In this document: one piece after another, positions 35,748 to 43,448 of the stretch | How the letters are laid out: every line of letters begins with the position of its first letter | Numbering within the stretch: the first letter of the stretch is position 1 | Virus record (IMG/VR): IMGVR_UViG_3300008119_000478 | Span: 1-48,835 of that record | Reading direction: 5' to 3' (one strand) | Length of the DNA: 48,835 nt | Source of the DNA: a virus | Notes under the pieces: model-generated | The model's input: only the letters and a program-made list of their open reading frames with translations | What the model was told of the DNA's origin: nothing | Database searches by the model: none | Position numbers and translations under genes: made by a program

Positions 35748-36256
35748 CTTAAGTACTCAAGCCATTCACTATGCCTTACTTGAAAAGGCATTGCTTTACG
35801 CTTATTTACTAGTTCGTAGAAGCTGGGCTTGTGTGGCTTAAACTTAGGAACAATCTTTTTATTATTACCTTTGCTGGCATTGCAGGGACCGCAGGCGGTA
35901 ACACAGTTTTCAAATGTAGTCTTACCACCTAGACTGGTTGGTAGTACATGATCTAATGTACAGTGTTTCTTTTCTAGATTGCAGCCACAATAGGCACAGT
36001 GATAGTTGTCACGCAGAAATACATTGCTTTTACTAAATCGAATAGCTATTTTAGGTTTCATGTACTCTTTGAGAATAACAATACTAGGTACAGCAGTTTC
36101 CCAGCGAGCTGATCTTACAATCCAATTATCGTGCCAAGCTAATACTGTGGCTTTATCTAAGACCATGTATTTGATTGCGTCCTGCCAAGTAATTGTACTA
36201 AGCGGCAGAAAGCTGACTGGTGCGCCGGTGGCGTTGAGTAATAGCGTATCTGACAT
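35744..36256 (-). CDS. HNH endonuclease
   Basis: 170 residues. The HNH block reads CAYCGCNLEKKHCTLDHVLP, then GGKTTFENCVTACGPCNASKG: two zinc CxxC pairs, the LDH catalytic His, the Asn and the final Asn-x-x-K. The N-terminal part (LLLNATGAPVSFLPLSTITW) is shared with a common bacterial and phage HNH group. It cuts DNA, either as a free-standing homing-type nuclease or in recombination. Not linked to an intron here. Confidence 0.9.
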   Translation of the reverse strand: MSDTLLLNATGAPVSFLPLSTITWQDAIKYMVLDKATVLAWHDNWIVRSARWETAVPSIVILKEYMKPKIAIRFSKSNVFLRDNYHCAYCGCNLEKKHCTLDHVLPTSLGGKTTFENCVTACGPCNASKGNNKKIVPKFKPHKPSFYELVNKRKAMPFQVRHSEWLEYLR

Positions 36257-36315
36257 TTTGGGTAATCATTTCTTTATTGTACGAAACAGCTTGTATTATA
36301 CAGCCGTTTAGGTAT

Positions 36316-36864
36316 TTACGCAAGTAATTTTTGAACAAATTCCGAACCAGAATGCTCAATAGAGCTAGTCCATTGGTCTGTTCCGTCTAGTCCAAAAACT
36401 CCTTCTTGCGTTGGAGTTGCTGTTAGCCAACTGAACGCATGATTGTAAGGGCTTACACCGTTAAGTTCATTTTCTAGTTGGTCCGGAGTCCATGCACATA
36501 ATCCAACTATGAGTCTCCAGTAGTTTGGACAGTCGCCCATTGCTAGTCTCTGCAATAGATCTGCGTGTGAACTAATACTAAACTGATTATTAATTTGCAT
36601 TGTGTTTTCACAAGCCCATTCTGCACTATGTATCATAGTAAGAGCTTTTACATTAACTGGACCACCTACATACATAAATCCGTCAATGTCGCAATCTACA
36701 TTGCAATTTTGTGCAAACTCTCTAATGGGCATTTTACTAACTTTATTAAGCACTAGCCCCATACTACCGCGGGCATGATTCTCTGTAACATAGATTACAG
36801 TCTTTTGCCAAAAGTTTCCCCTCACACTAGGAGGAGCAATTAAAAGTTTACCAGTTAAATTCAT
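36316..36864 (-). CDS. YqgE/AlgH-like (UPF0301) protein
   Basis: 182 residues. GKLLIAPPSVRGNFWQKTVI and ENHARGSMGLVLNKVSKMP are the typical start of UPF0301, followed by YVGGPVNVKALTMIH and GYCAW-like late motif GLCAWTPDQLENEL. The family is widespread in Gram-negative bacteria, with a disputed regulatory role; one member (AlgH) affects alginate and other traits. A phage copy may mimic the host protein. It overlaps the upstream gene (TAATG). Confidence 0.85.
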   Translation of the reverse strand: MNLTGKLLIAPPSVRGNFWQKTVIYVTENHARGSMGLVLNKVSKMPIREFAQNCNVDCDIDGFMYVGGPVNVKALTMIHSAEWACENTMQINNQFSISSHADLLQRLAMGDCPNYWRLIVGLCAWTPDQLENELNGVSPYNHAFSWLTATPTQEGVFGLDGTDQWTSSIEHSGSEFVQKLLA

Positions 36865-37748
36865 TATGCAAATCTTTGTATAGAACTCTTTACGTCAGCG
36901 ATAGTAATGGATCCATCTTTGTTTTTATCCAAACCTTTATTTTGTTTGTACACCAAATCACTACTTAGGTTTGTTCCCGGTACTTTGCCGCCGCCTTGTT
37001 GTCCTAGTACAAAATCATCAGGATACCCAACAAACTTAGGCATAAACACTGCCATATATAAATCACCTAGATCCATTCCTGGTCTAACACCTACCATTTT
37101 AAAATACTTGTAGACATAGTCTAGTTGTTCAACTGCAGACATTCCTCGTAATGCTTCTACACTAGTTCCTAATGATCTAGCTGTGTCTGGCATAAACTGT
37201 ATAAGTCCTGTAGCTCCTGACTGTTTGTTAACAGCTGCCGGATCAACTCTAGACTCCATTTTCATAATAGCTAATAAATTTTTACTGCTTACACCTAATG
37301 CATCTGCAATCTTATCTAACTTTTTATTAAAATTAGGATCTTGAATTGCACTAGTATCTATACTACTTGCACTAGGTGCTGCTTTAACATCTGCAGGTGT
37401 ACTTTTAATTAGCTTACCAGCAACATCAGGTTTTGATTTTAGAACGTCATTTAATTTAGCAACTGTGGCAGGTCCCGGATCTCCATCAACTGTTAATCCG
37501 TTATCTGTTTGAAACTTCTTAACTGCATCCACAGTCTCCGGGCCACGGATTCCATCAACGCCATGCTTTGGTAGAGGATAACCTAATGCAATCAAAGCTT
37601 TCTGTACATCTGCTACTTCTGTGCCACGACGACCTTTAGGAACATCTACAGTAAATGATCCTAATTTATCTTTAGTTCTAGGAGCACCGGGTTCAGATCC
37701 AGACGGTCCAAACTTTTCATTTATAATTTTAAATTCGTTAAATCTCAT
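36864..37748 (-). CDS. Peptidoglycan-binding lytic transglycosylase with EF-hand and capsid-targeting-like N-terminus
   Basis: 294 residues. Residues 1-11 (MRFNEFKIINE) resemble a T4 capsid targeting sequence with an I-x-E cleavage site. Residues about 42-103 are a PG-binding domain (GTEVADVQKALIALGYP, GVDGIRGPETVDAVKKFQ). Residues about 140-245 are an SLT-type transglycosylase with Glu165 in MKMESRVDP and GATGLIQFMPDTA. Residues 274-285 (DKNKDGSITIAD) are a textbook calcium-binding EF-hand loop. It would cut the glycan strands of the wall. If the N-terminus is truly a packaging tag, the enzyme may be carried in the head and used at DNA entry. Confidence 0.85.
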   Translation of the reverse strand: MRFNEFKIINEKFGPSGSEPGAPRTKDKLGSFTVDVPKGRRGTEVADVQKALIALGYPLPKHGVDGIRGPETVDAVKKFQTDNGLTVDGDPGPATVAKLNDVLKSKPDVAGKLIKSTPADVKAAPSASSIDTSAIQDPNFNKKLDKIADALGVSSKNLLAIMKMESRVDPAAVNKQSGATGLIQFMPDTARSLGTSVEALRGMSAVEQLDYVYKYFKMVGVRPGMDLGDLYMAVFMPKFVGYPDDFVLGQQGGGKVPGTNLSSDLVYKQNKGLDKNKDGSITIADVKSSIQRFA

Positions 37749-38011
37749 TTGCGTGTGCCCCAGTCTGGTATCTTGCCACCATATTTCTTGCCTTTAACTT
37801 TATGTCCGCCCATGGTCATACGACTCTCTGGGCCTTTACCCATTAAGTGACTTTTGTTGCCTTCTCGGCGGCGCAGGCCTTGACTCTTACATGATGCAAG
37901 ATTACTGGCCCCTAAATCATTGTTAGGCTTAGTGCTTAAACATAGCTTTCTACTGGCTTTTTCGTCAATAGCGTCTAGTTCTTCGTCTGTAATAAATTCG
38001 TTAATTAGCAT
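37745..38011 (-). CDS. Small basic conserved-type phage protein, 88 residues
   Basis: Begins MLINEFITDEELDAIDE, then a basic part (ASCKSQGLRRREGNKSHLMG, KVKGKKYGGKIPDW). The combination resembles a short protein I have seen in T4-like cyanophages and pelagiphages, of unknown role. The N-terminus is again like a capsid-targeting tag, though the cleavage site is less regular. The basic tail could bind DNA. It overlaps the transglycosylase gene and is preceded by AATAAATA only 7 bases upstream. Confidence 0.65.
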   Translation of the reverse strand: MLINEFITDEELDAIDEKASRKLCLSTKPNNDLGASNLASCKSQGLRRREGNKSHLMGKGPESRMTMGGHKVKGKKYGGKIPDWGTRK

Positions 38012-38028
38012 AATACGTATTTATTGTA

Positions 38029-38853
38029 TTAGGCTTCAAGGTCGATCCATTCGTATACGTTAAGCCACTTGCGTTTGCCTATTGTAGCTTTTAAGTGTTT
38101 AAGATCTGCACAGGTGCGTTGTCTAAATCGTGGTTTTTCGCTATCGGGCATGGGAATTGTACGTATTTCTACACCTTCTTGTTCTGCAATAGCTTCTGCA
38201 ATATCTAGAAATGAATGCGATAGTCCAGAGCCTACATTCCATATGCCACTGCCCACAACAGTTTTCATAAAGTCTAACTGTAGCTGACAGATATCTCCAA
38301 CCCAAGTCCAATCTCTAAACACATGTTCTGCGTTGTCCCATACTTCAATGTAGCCATCTTTCTTGGCCTGCTGGCGCCATTTGTAGATAGCGTTAGCACG
38401 TCGGCCTCTTAGGTGCATCCACTTGCCGTAGACGTTATGGTATCTAAAACCCTGCACCATAATGTGCTGTTCTTGTTGAAAGACCCACCGATCAAATAGA
38501 TACTTGCTCCATGCGTAGGCTGTTTGTGGATAGCAAGGTGCATACTCACTAGTGTCTTTAGTATTGCCGTAGACGCTGGATGAACTGGCATACTGTAAGT
38601 GTACACTGTGTTTGTTACATTCATTAAATAGACGCTGACTGAACTCTAGATTTTGTTGTAGTACTTTGTCTACATCCGTTTCGGTCATGTCTGCAATAGC
38701 ACCTAGATGTATGACCCAGTTATAGGTTCGAACATCCGGAAACTCGTTAGGATTCCAGTCCCACCCATCTACTTGCCAGTCAGGTTGATGGTTTAAAAAC
38801 GCCATCATGTTCTTGCCAATGAATCCTTCTGAGCCTGTTATTAACACTTTCAT
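38029..38853 (-). CDS. HldD-like NAD(P)-dependent sugar-nucleotide epimerase
   Basis: 274 residues. The Rossmann motif GSEGFIG is at the N-terminus, YASSSSVYGN carries the catalytic Ser/Thr, and YAWSKYLFD is the YxxxK catalytic pair. The C-terminal half (FRDWTWVGDICQLQLDF, GIWNVGSG, then RFRQRTCADL) follows ADP-glycero-manno-heptose 6-epimerase (HldD/RfaD) rather than GalE. The product heptose enters LPS core. The start is ATG 38853 because the longer frame uses GTG; AGAGG precedes the ATG. Its exact substrate is not proven by sequence. Confidence 0.8.
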   Translation of the reverse strand: MKVLITGSEGFIGKNMMAFLNHQPDWQVDGWDWNPNEFPDVRTYNWVIHLGAIADMTETDVDKVLQQNLEFSQRLFNECNKHSVHLQYASSSSVYGNTKDTSEYAPCYPQTAYAWSKYLFDRWVFQQEQHIMVQGFRYHNVYGKWMHLRGRRANAIYKWRQQAKKDGYIEVWDNAEHVFRDWTWVGDICQLQLDFMKTVVGSGIWNVGSGLSHSFLDIAEAIAEQEGVEIRTIPMPDSEKPRFRQRTCADLKHLKATIGKRKWLNVYEWIDLEA

Positions 38854-38871
38854 AAACACCTCTACTGGAGG

Positions 38872-38879
38872 TATTTATA
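38872..38879 (-). promoter_or_regulatory. Exact T4-type late promoter TATAAATA
   Basis: The minus strand reads TATAAATA, a perfect T4 late -10 element, 18 bases before the epimerase ATG. Transcription would begin about 6 bases further on, leaving a short leader with the ribosome site. One of two exact copies noted here. Confidence 0.75.
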
Positions 38880-38887
38880 GATAAGAA

Positions 38888-39358
38888 TTAGCTAAAATAA
38901 GTTTTTAGCATTCCTTGATAGAAGCTGTCAAGTTCTTCTCGATTTGACATATCGCTTTTAAATTGATTTGCTTTTCGACTAACAACTACGTAATTAGACA
39001 GCTCATCTTTGCCGCCATTACTCCTAGCAAGACGATGATCTAATGTAGGTTGATAGAAGCCTTCATCATTGTTTACACTAGGGTTGAACACTCGGTTAAG
39101 TCCTCGGCCATAATCTAACGGAGTTCCGAATACTGGACATACATCAGGACAAACTTTAGCTAGGTCAATTTTGTCACAAGGCCAATCTACTCCATAGGCC
39201 CAAATTAGTTTAAGAAATCTAGTTTGATTTTTACTAGATTTAAATTTCTCAAACAACAACTCAGATCCGTAAGTAGCTTGATCATAGTATGGATGAAACA
39301 CTCTCGAAGAAAGGGCAGTGTGCCCTTCCTCCGTAAGCATGATTAGCTTATTCGGCAT
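38888..39358 (-). CDS. HNH nuclease, endonuclease-VII-like
   Basis: About 156 residues from MPNKLIMLTEEG. The core reads CPVFGTPLDYG, then QPTLDHRLARSNGGKDELSN and VVVSRKANQFKSDM: a single LDH followed by an Asn and a His/Asn, as in HNH and T4 endonuclease VII-type nucleases. The two cysteines (VCPDVCPVF) may bind zinc. The start could also be the ATG at 39340, just after the stop of the upstream gene. A role in DNA recombination or packaging-associated cutting is suggested by family only. Confidence 0.75.
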   Translation of the reverse strand: MPNKLIMLTEEGHTALSSRVFHPYYDQATYGSELLFEKFKSSKNQTRFLKLIWAYGVDWPCDKIDLAKVCPDVCPVFGTPLDYGRGLNRVFNPSVNNDEGFYQPTLDHRLARSNGGKDELSNYVVVSRKANQFKSDMSNREELDSFYQGMLKTYFS

Positions 39359-40871
39359 TGTCAAACTCATCCATTGCCATAGATAAGTTGTCTTCTTCGT
39401 CATCATCTACAGATACTAATGTAGCAAAGTTAGAAGCAACCACAGACTCATTAATTGCACTAGGTTTAAATGTACTGAAGTTCTTAACGCACTCAGTTGA
39501 AGTATAAGGCATATCCATTTCGAACAACTGACCGCCACTGCTGGCAACAGGTTCTAATTTAAGATTAAATCCTTTCTTACGACCAGGTTGTGAACGAATC
39601 CATGCTTCATGATTTTCAATTAATGTTTTAATAGCAGCCGCAATCATCAATCCGCGATTGCCTGTGTTAGTATAACGATGGTCTTTCCATTGTGTATACT
39701 TGCCTTTTTCCTTTTGAGGGAACTGTACTTTTAACTGTGCATTAACTTCTGGCCACACACGTTGTGAACTGGCCCACTTCTCTGCAAGGATCTCTGCAAT
39801 GGCAACCATAGTTGCATCTGTTCTTGCTTTAGAAGCTTGGCTACTAAGCAATTCGATTAGACCCCAGACTGGTGCGTGATCAACACTGCCACCGGGCCAT
39901 GCTTGGCGTACAATCTTTAGAGCCTTTTCAAACACTTCACGGTTCTTGTACTCGTTCTTACAGTAAGTTTTAAAATGCTTTTGGAACTGACTGGTAAGAT
40001 TACTTTCTCCAGGTCCTGGCTCTGCGGCATTTGGAACAAGGGTTACATCGCAATTAGTTAAAATCTTATCTAAGTAATAGCTAGGCTCGTCTTCTTTCTT
40101 TAAAGGAAGACCTGCTGATAACATTTCTTTACCTCGATTAACACGATTCTTATGAATGTCGTAATCGGTAATAGGCAGTACATCGCCGTTACATGCAATG
40201 AACTGATTAAAGTCAATATAGCTGAGTTCTTTAAGCGAGAAGCCTACAGGAGGAGTCATAACACCGTGGAACACTAACGCCACGGTACCGTGATTACCAT
40301 CATTGCCGTAGACTTTGTTTTCTAGACTAGAGAATCGACCTTTTGCACCAAATACTAGACTAGAGTCAAAGTTGCATAACAGTTTAAAGATACGATCCAA
40401 TGCAATCTCTCGTTGTGCTTTCATGTTTAACTTTAAGAAGCGAACATGTACAGGGATACCGCTCATGACAGCTTCGTCAAGATTAAAGGCGCCAAGTTGT
40501 AATCCATACAAAACATTCTTACCTGTTTCTGGATCAATAATTTTTTGAAATGCTCGCAATACTTGTGTAAAGGCTGTAATAAAATCAACAGCACCCATGT
40601 GCTCAAGAATCAATTTACCTTTGTTTACGTGCAGGGCAGGAATCTTAGCACGTTTAATAATGTCCATTTTACGGTCATAGTCTTCTTGGGGAAGTTGGCT
40701 AACTGGAATTCGAAACTCCTTCGGGCCAAAGATAAATGCAAGGTCTTCACCAAATGCATCTGTAATTTCTTCTGGAAAACCGTATTCAATACTAGAACGC
40801 CAAGTGTTAATAACCTGTTGTGCAGTTGTGCCAAGACTAGCTGTTGTAGCCTGTGAAGGGTTAGTTGTCAT
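39348..40871 (-). CDS. Unrecognised 507-residue protein with acidic C-terminal tail
   Basis: A large soluble protein without signal peptide or membrane segment. Features: a long helical central part, many Lys/Arg residues around 330-440 (KEKGKYTQWKDHRYTNTGNR), and a strongly acidic end (VDDDEEDNLSMAMDEFDNAE). Acidic tails are found on phage DNA-binding proteins such as single-stranded DNA-binding proteins, so a nucleic-acid role is a guess. It has a consensus sigma70 promoter and a leader hairpin, unlike its late neighbours, implying early or middle expression. Start ATG 40871 with an AAAGGT site. Confidence 0.75.
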   Translation of the reverse strand: MTTNPSQATTASLGTTAQQVINTWRSSIEYGFPEEITDAFGEDLAFIFGPKEFRIPVSQLPQEDYDRKMDIIKRAKIPALHVNKGKLILEHMGAVDFITAFTQVLRAFQKIIDPETGKNVLYGLQLGAFNLDEAVMSGIPVHVRFLKLNMKAQREIALDRIFKLLCNFDSSLVFGAKGRFSSLENKVYGNDGNHGTVALVFHGVMTPPVGFSLKELSYIDFNQFIACNGDVLPITDYDIHKNRVNRGKEMLSAGLPLKKEDEPSYYLDKILTNCDVTLVPNAAEPGPGESNLTSQFQKHFKTYCKNEYKNREVFEKALKIVRQAWPGGSVDHAPVWGLIELLSSQASKARTDATMVAIAEILAEKWASSQRVWPEVNAQLKVQFPQKEKGKYTQWKDHRYTNTGNRGLMIAAAIKTLIENHEAWIRSQPGRKKGFNLKLEPVASSGGQLFEMDMPYTSTECVKNFSTFKPSAINESVVASNFATLVSVDDDEEDNLSMAMDEFDNAE

Positions 40872-40898
40872 ATATTACCTTTAAGTTTGATTAAAAAC

Positions 40899-40920
40899 GG
40901 GTGGGCACTTTTGCCCACCC
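40899..40920 (-). terminator. Leader hairpin with T-run between promoter and 507-residue gene
   Basis: A 9-bp perfect stem (GGGTGGGCA / TGCCCACCC) with a CTTT loop (AAAG on the minus strand) is followed on the minus strand by GTTTTTAATC. It ends transcription from the FkbM gene, but it also lies inside the leader of the sigma70 transcript that starts about 40958. It may act as attenuator or as mRNA protection. Confidence 0.85.
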
Positions 40921-40965
40921 TACCACGCTAGATTTGTACCGGAGTAACTCTCTCAACGTGCATCT

Positions 40966-40994
40966 AGTATAACACTACAATAATCTAATGTCAA
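40966..40994 (-). promoter_or_regulatory. Consensus sigma70 promoter
   Basis: On the minus strand TTGACA (-35) is separated by exactly 17 bases from TATACT (-10, TATAAT with one change). The start of transcription would be near 40958, upstream of the leader hairpin and the 507-residue gene. Confidence 0.8.
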
Positions 40995-41002
40995 CAACTA
41001 TT

Positions 41003-42049
41003 TTAACCAAAGTCAAACAAACGATCAAATTCGCTGTCTGTTTGTTCCATTGCACCGTAGTCTGTAGCTTCATGTACTTCGCGTGGTACAAACAAACGGT
41101 CCATGTATTTTGGAATTTGCAGATGTTGCATGCCAATATTCTTGCCAAAGAACAGTCCACGTTGTTGCGGATTGGCTGCTCGTCTAACGGCACATACACA
41201 TACATAATCTCTTTGAGCAAAGAAGTCATACAGTGCCTGTGGGGTGTAGCCGTATTGAGAACATTGCTTAGGAACAATCTCTACTTGTACACTAGGACGA
41301 TACTTGTCTATTGTAGCAGTAGCACCTTCTATAACAAACAACTCACTACCTTCTACGTCAATCTTAATAGCATCAACATCTTCAAAGCCATAGCTGTCAA
41401 TAGTTCTGCAAGGCACCTGTACTACATGATCACTCTTTTTAATCTGCTTGTCATCATAGATAGCAAAGTTGTGTCCGCCGTGTTCAGGATGGTCTTGTAT
41501 TCCTATAGTGCCGCTGTCTTTGTTAGTCAAGGCGCACTCGTGAACGGTAATGTTGCCACGAATGTTCATGCTCTGTGGAATACCCTTCCAAGTAAACCAA
41601 CCGCCTTCTTCGTCGGGCTTGCGATTAACTGCACCTACTTCATCAGTGCCTTCCCAATAGACACCGTGTAGGTTGCTACGTTTGGCTATTTCAATATTGG
41701 CTTTGAGCATGGTCAAAGTAGTCGGCGTGGGCTCAAACGATTCTACATGATCTGCCCATTCTGCATAGGCAATAGTGTTGTTACCTACATTGGCTCCAAC
41801 ATCTATAATACGTCTAGCCGTTGGATAGATGGTTCTTATTAGTCTAGAATTGTTGCCTTGATAGTAGACATTGTTACCACTAAATCTAGGACCTTGCAGG
41901 TTATCAATTGCTAATAACCAATAGCATCTGCCAAATTTATTAATAACTAAACGGAATTTATCGTTTTGGTAAAGCCCGCTAGGTTCCGGGAATCCAAAAA
42001 GTTGCTCAAATTCTTGAGAGGTGACGGTGGCTGTAATTTTCTGCGGCAT
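41003..42049 (-). CDS. FkbM-family methyltransferase
   Basis: 348 residues from MPQKITATV. The SAM-binding region reads RIIDVGANVGNNTIAYAEWA, followed by FEPTPTTLTMLKANI; the end has DAIKIDVEGSELFVIEGA, the classical FkbM signature. It probably adds a methyl group to a hydroxyl of a sugar or polyketide-like acceptor, here most likely a surface glycan. I chose ATG 42049 because AAGGAG stands seven bases upstream. The exact late promoter TATAAATA lies upstream. Confidence 0.85.
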   Translation of the reverse strand: MPQKITATVTSQEFEQLFGFPEPSGLYQNDKFRLVINKFGRCYWLLAIDNLQGPRFSGNNVYYQGNNSRLIRTIYPTARRIIDVGANVGNNTIAYAEWADHVESFEPTPTTLTMLKANIEIAKRSNLHGVYWEGTDEVGAVNRKPDEEGGWFTWKGIPQSMNIRGNITVHECALTNKDSGTIGIQDHPEHGGHNFAIYDDKQIKKSDHVVQVPCRTIDSYGFEDVDAIKIDVEGSELFVIEGATATIDKYRPSVQVEIVPKQCSQYGYTPQALYDFFAQRDYVCVCAVRRAANPQQRGLFFGKNIGMQHLQIPKYMDRLFVPREVHEATDYGAMEQTDSEFDRLFDFG

Positions 42050-42083
42050 ACTAGTTCTCCTTCTAATCAATGTTCGCGTAGAA

Positions 42084-42091
42084 TATTTATA
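42084..42091 (-). promoter_or_regulatory. Exact T4-type late promoter TATAAATA
   Basis: A perfect copy on the minus strand, 34 bases before the FkbM start. Together with the plus-strand sigma70 promoter at 42129-42157 it makes a divergent control region: late to the left, early or middle to the right. Confidence 0.75.
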
Positions 42092-42128
42092 TACACTTTA
42101 CTATGCAATAAAATTTCTGTCAAACTAA

Positions 42129-42157
42129 TTGACTTTATCCAAATTATCCTATATAAT
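42129..42157 (+). promoter_or_regulatory. Consensus sigma70 promoter of the right-hand operon
   Basis: TTGACT, a 17-base spacer and a perfect TATAAT. The transcript would start near 42164 and cover the small-gene operon starting at 42190. Confidence 0.85.
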
Positions 42158-42189
42158 AACACATCGTCAACTAAAAGAAAGTTTCCAAA

Positions 42190-42366
42190 ATGCGTTTACT
42201 GTTAGTTCCAGTCCTTTTGGTTCTATATGGTTGTGCAGGCTACCAACCATTATGTCCAGGTACTAGATCCTACGATCCGCAGGTATGCCGCGGAGAAAAG
42301 TTTCAAAGACTACCTAATTTTCAAAACGAAGCAATTATTAGACATCAACGTGGGGAGAGATGGTAA
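42190..42366 (+). CDS. Small lipoprotein
   Basis: 58 residues beginning MRLLLVPVLLVLYGCAGYQP, a signal peptide with lipobox at Cys15. The mature part carries two more cysteines (LCPGTRS, QVCRGE). First gene after a consensus promoter; the stop overlaps the next start (TAATG). A role in the host envelope, such as superinfection exclusion or lysis control, is possible but not shown. Confidence 0.7.
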   Translation: MRLLLVPVLLVLYGCAGYQPLCPGTRSYDPQVCRGEKFQRLPNFQNEAIIRHQRGERW

Positions 42367-42716
42367 TGGAACAGGCATTCAAAGAAATCACCAAATGGGA
42401 TGACGGTGTAACTACTGTTAACCATACCTATCTGTTCAACGGTGACAAGGCAGTTGCCTACATTCGATATGGCACCAGCGAACCATTTTGGTTTAAGAAT
42501 CCAATTAAGATTGACAAGCGTGGTCGCAAGTTTGAACAGGTTAGTAATGATTCATTTGCTCTGTCAATAAATGTCTTTACACCTAATAACATTAAAGAAG
42601 TAACAGGCAGTAATGGTACTAAGTACATTATTAATTTAGATGAGAATACCTGCACATGCCCGGGTTATACATATCGTGGCACTTGCAAACATGTTAAAGA
42701 ATTGGAACCTGCATGA
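42366..42716 (+). CDS. SWIM zinc-finger protein
   Basis: 116 residues. The C-terminal CTCPGYTYRGTCKH is a SWIM motif (CxC...CxH) that binds zinc and usually contacts DNA or protein. The N-terminal part looks like a small beta fold (YIRYGTSEPFWFKNP). I set the start at ATG 42366, which overlaps the upstream stop; 42360 is also possible. Probably a DNA- or protein-binding regulator made early. Confidence 0.8.
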   Translation: MEQAFKEITKWDDGVTTVNHTYLFNGDKAVAYIRYGTSEPFWFKNPIKIDKRGRKFEQVSNDSFALSINVFTPNNIKEVTGSNGTKYIINLDENTCTCPGYTYRGTCKHVKELEPA

Positions 42717-42910
42717 CTTGGACTGTATATTTGTTTTTAGTGTTGGGCAATCAAGTTATAGACATTATGCACATAGACGAACGACATGACTCTAAAACTG
42801 TCTGCGAGTATCATGCCATTACAGCTAAAAACGCTATGGCTACTATGCTTTCAGCCTTAGGTGATCGTGTGCGGGTTGATCAGGTACTTTGGTCTTGTAA
42901 GGGAGAATAA
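42713..42910 (+). CDS. Hypothetical 65-residue protein
   Basis: Starts MTWTVYLFLVLGNQVIDIMH in ATGA overlap with the upstream gene. The protein has a central His/Lys-rich part and a helix (EYHAITAKNAMATMLSALGD). No motif is recognised. Confidence 0.6.
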   Translation: MTWTVYLFLVLGNQVIDIMHIDERHDSKTVCEYHAITAKNAMATMLSALGDRVRVDQVLWSCKGE

Positions 42911-42911
42911 T

Positions 42912-43448
42912 ATGATAGTCAAATCATATGACTATTCTAGTTTAATCACAGACAACGATGAAGAAGATGCTTGCCACATTATTAAAGGCATAATCGACGC
43001 TGGCAATTACTTTACCAACAGTCCTCCGTTTCAAACCAACGAGAATTTGTTTGGTAGGTCTGAAGCAGTTTGGCTAAAGTATCGTATGACATTCCTAACC
43101 AGTGTGTTCCTCTACTTAGGTAAGGAACACAAAGTAGCCAATATGATGGCTTGGTCGTTTATGAGTAATAAAGACTCACAACCAGATCCAGAAAAACTTT
43201 GGCATCATCATGACAAACACGGCATGAAAGGACTAAGTGGTATATTGTATTTGCATGTACCTGACATACACGCAGAGTCCGGAACAGAGATGGCTCCGAA
43301 CGGTCCTAAGGGCGATGGCAAGTTTTTTGTAGGGCCAAACAAACACTCTTGGAATATCTATCCTAGTGAAACTTGGCATAGGCCTGGCCCTATTAGAACT
43401 AACGACTATCGTTATACACTAGCAGTTGATGTAGGGTACTACGAATGA
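42912..43448 (+). CDS. 2OG-Fe(II) oxygenase-like protein
   Basis: 178 residues. WHHHDKHGMKGLSGILYLHV gives the HxD metal pair with the following beta strands, and ETWHRPGPIRTNDYRYTLAV gives the distal His and the Arg that holds 2-oxoglutarate. Phages carry similar enzymes for hydroxylation of protein or nucleic acid. I started at MIVKSYDYSS (42912); an ORF from 42861 runs through the upstream gene. The substrate is unknown. Confidence 0.65.
   Translation: MIVKSYDYSSLITDNDEEDACHIIKGIIDAGNYFTNSPPFQTNENLFGRSEAVWLKYRMTFLTSVFLYLGKEHKVANMMAWSFMSNKDSQPDPEKLWHHHDKHGMKGLSGILYLHVPDIHAESGTEMAPNGPKGDGKFFVGPNKHSWNIYPSETWHRPGPIRTNDYRYTLAVDVGYYE

Noticed and set aside
40988-41671. 227-codon plus-strand ORF opposite the FkbM gene
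   Set aside because: The FkbM frame has clear family motifs; the opposite frame is Cys/Phe-rich without a ribosome site and is a shadow.
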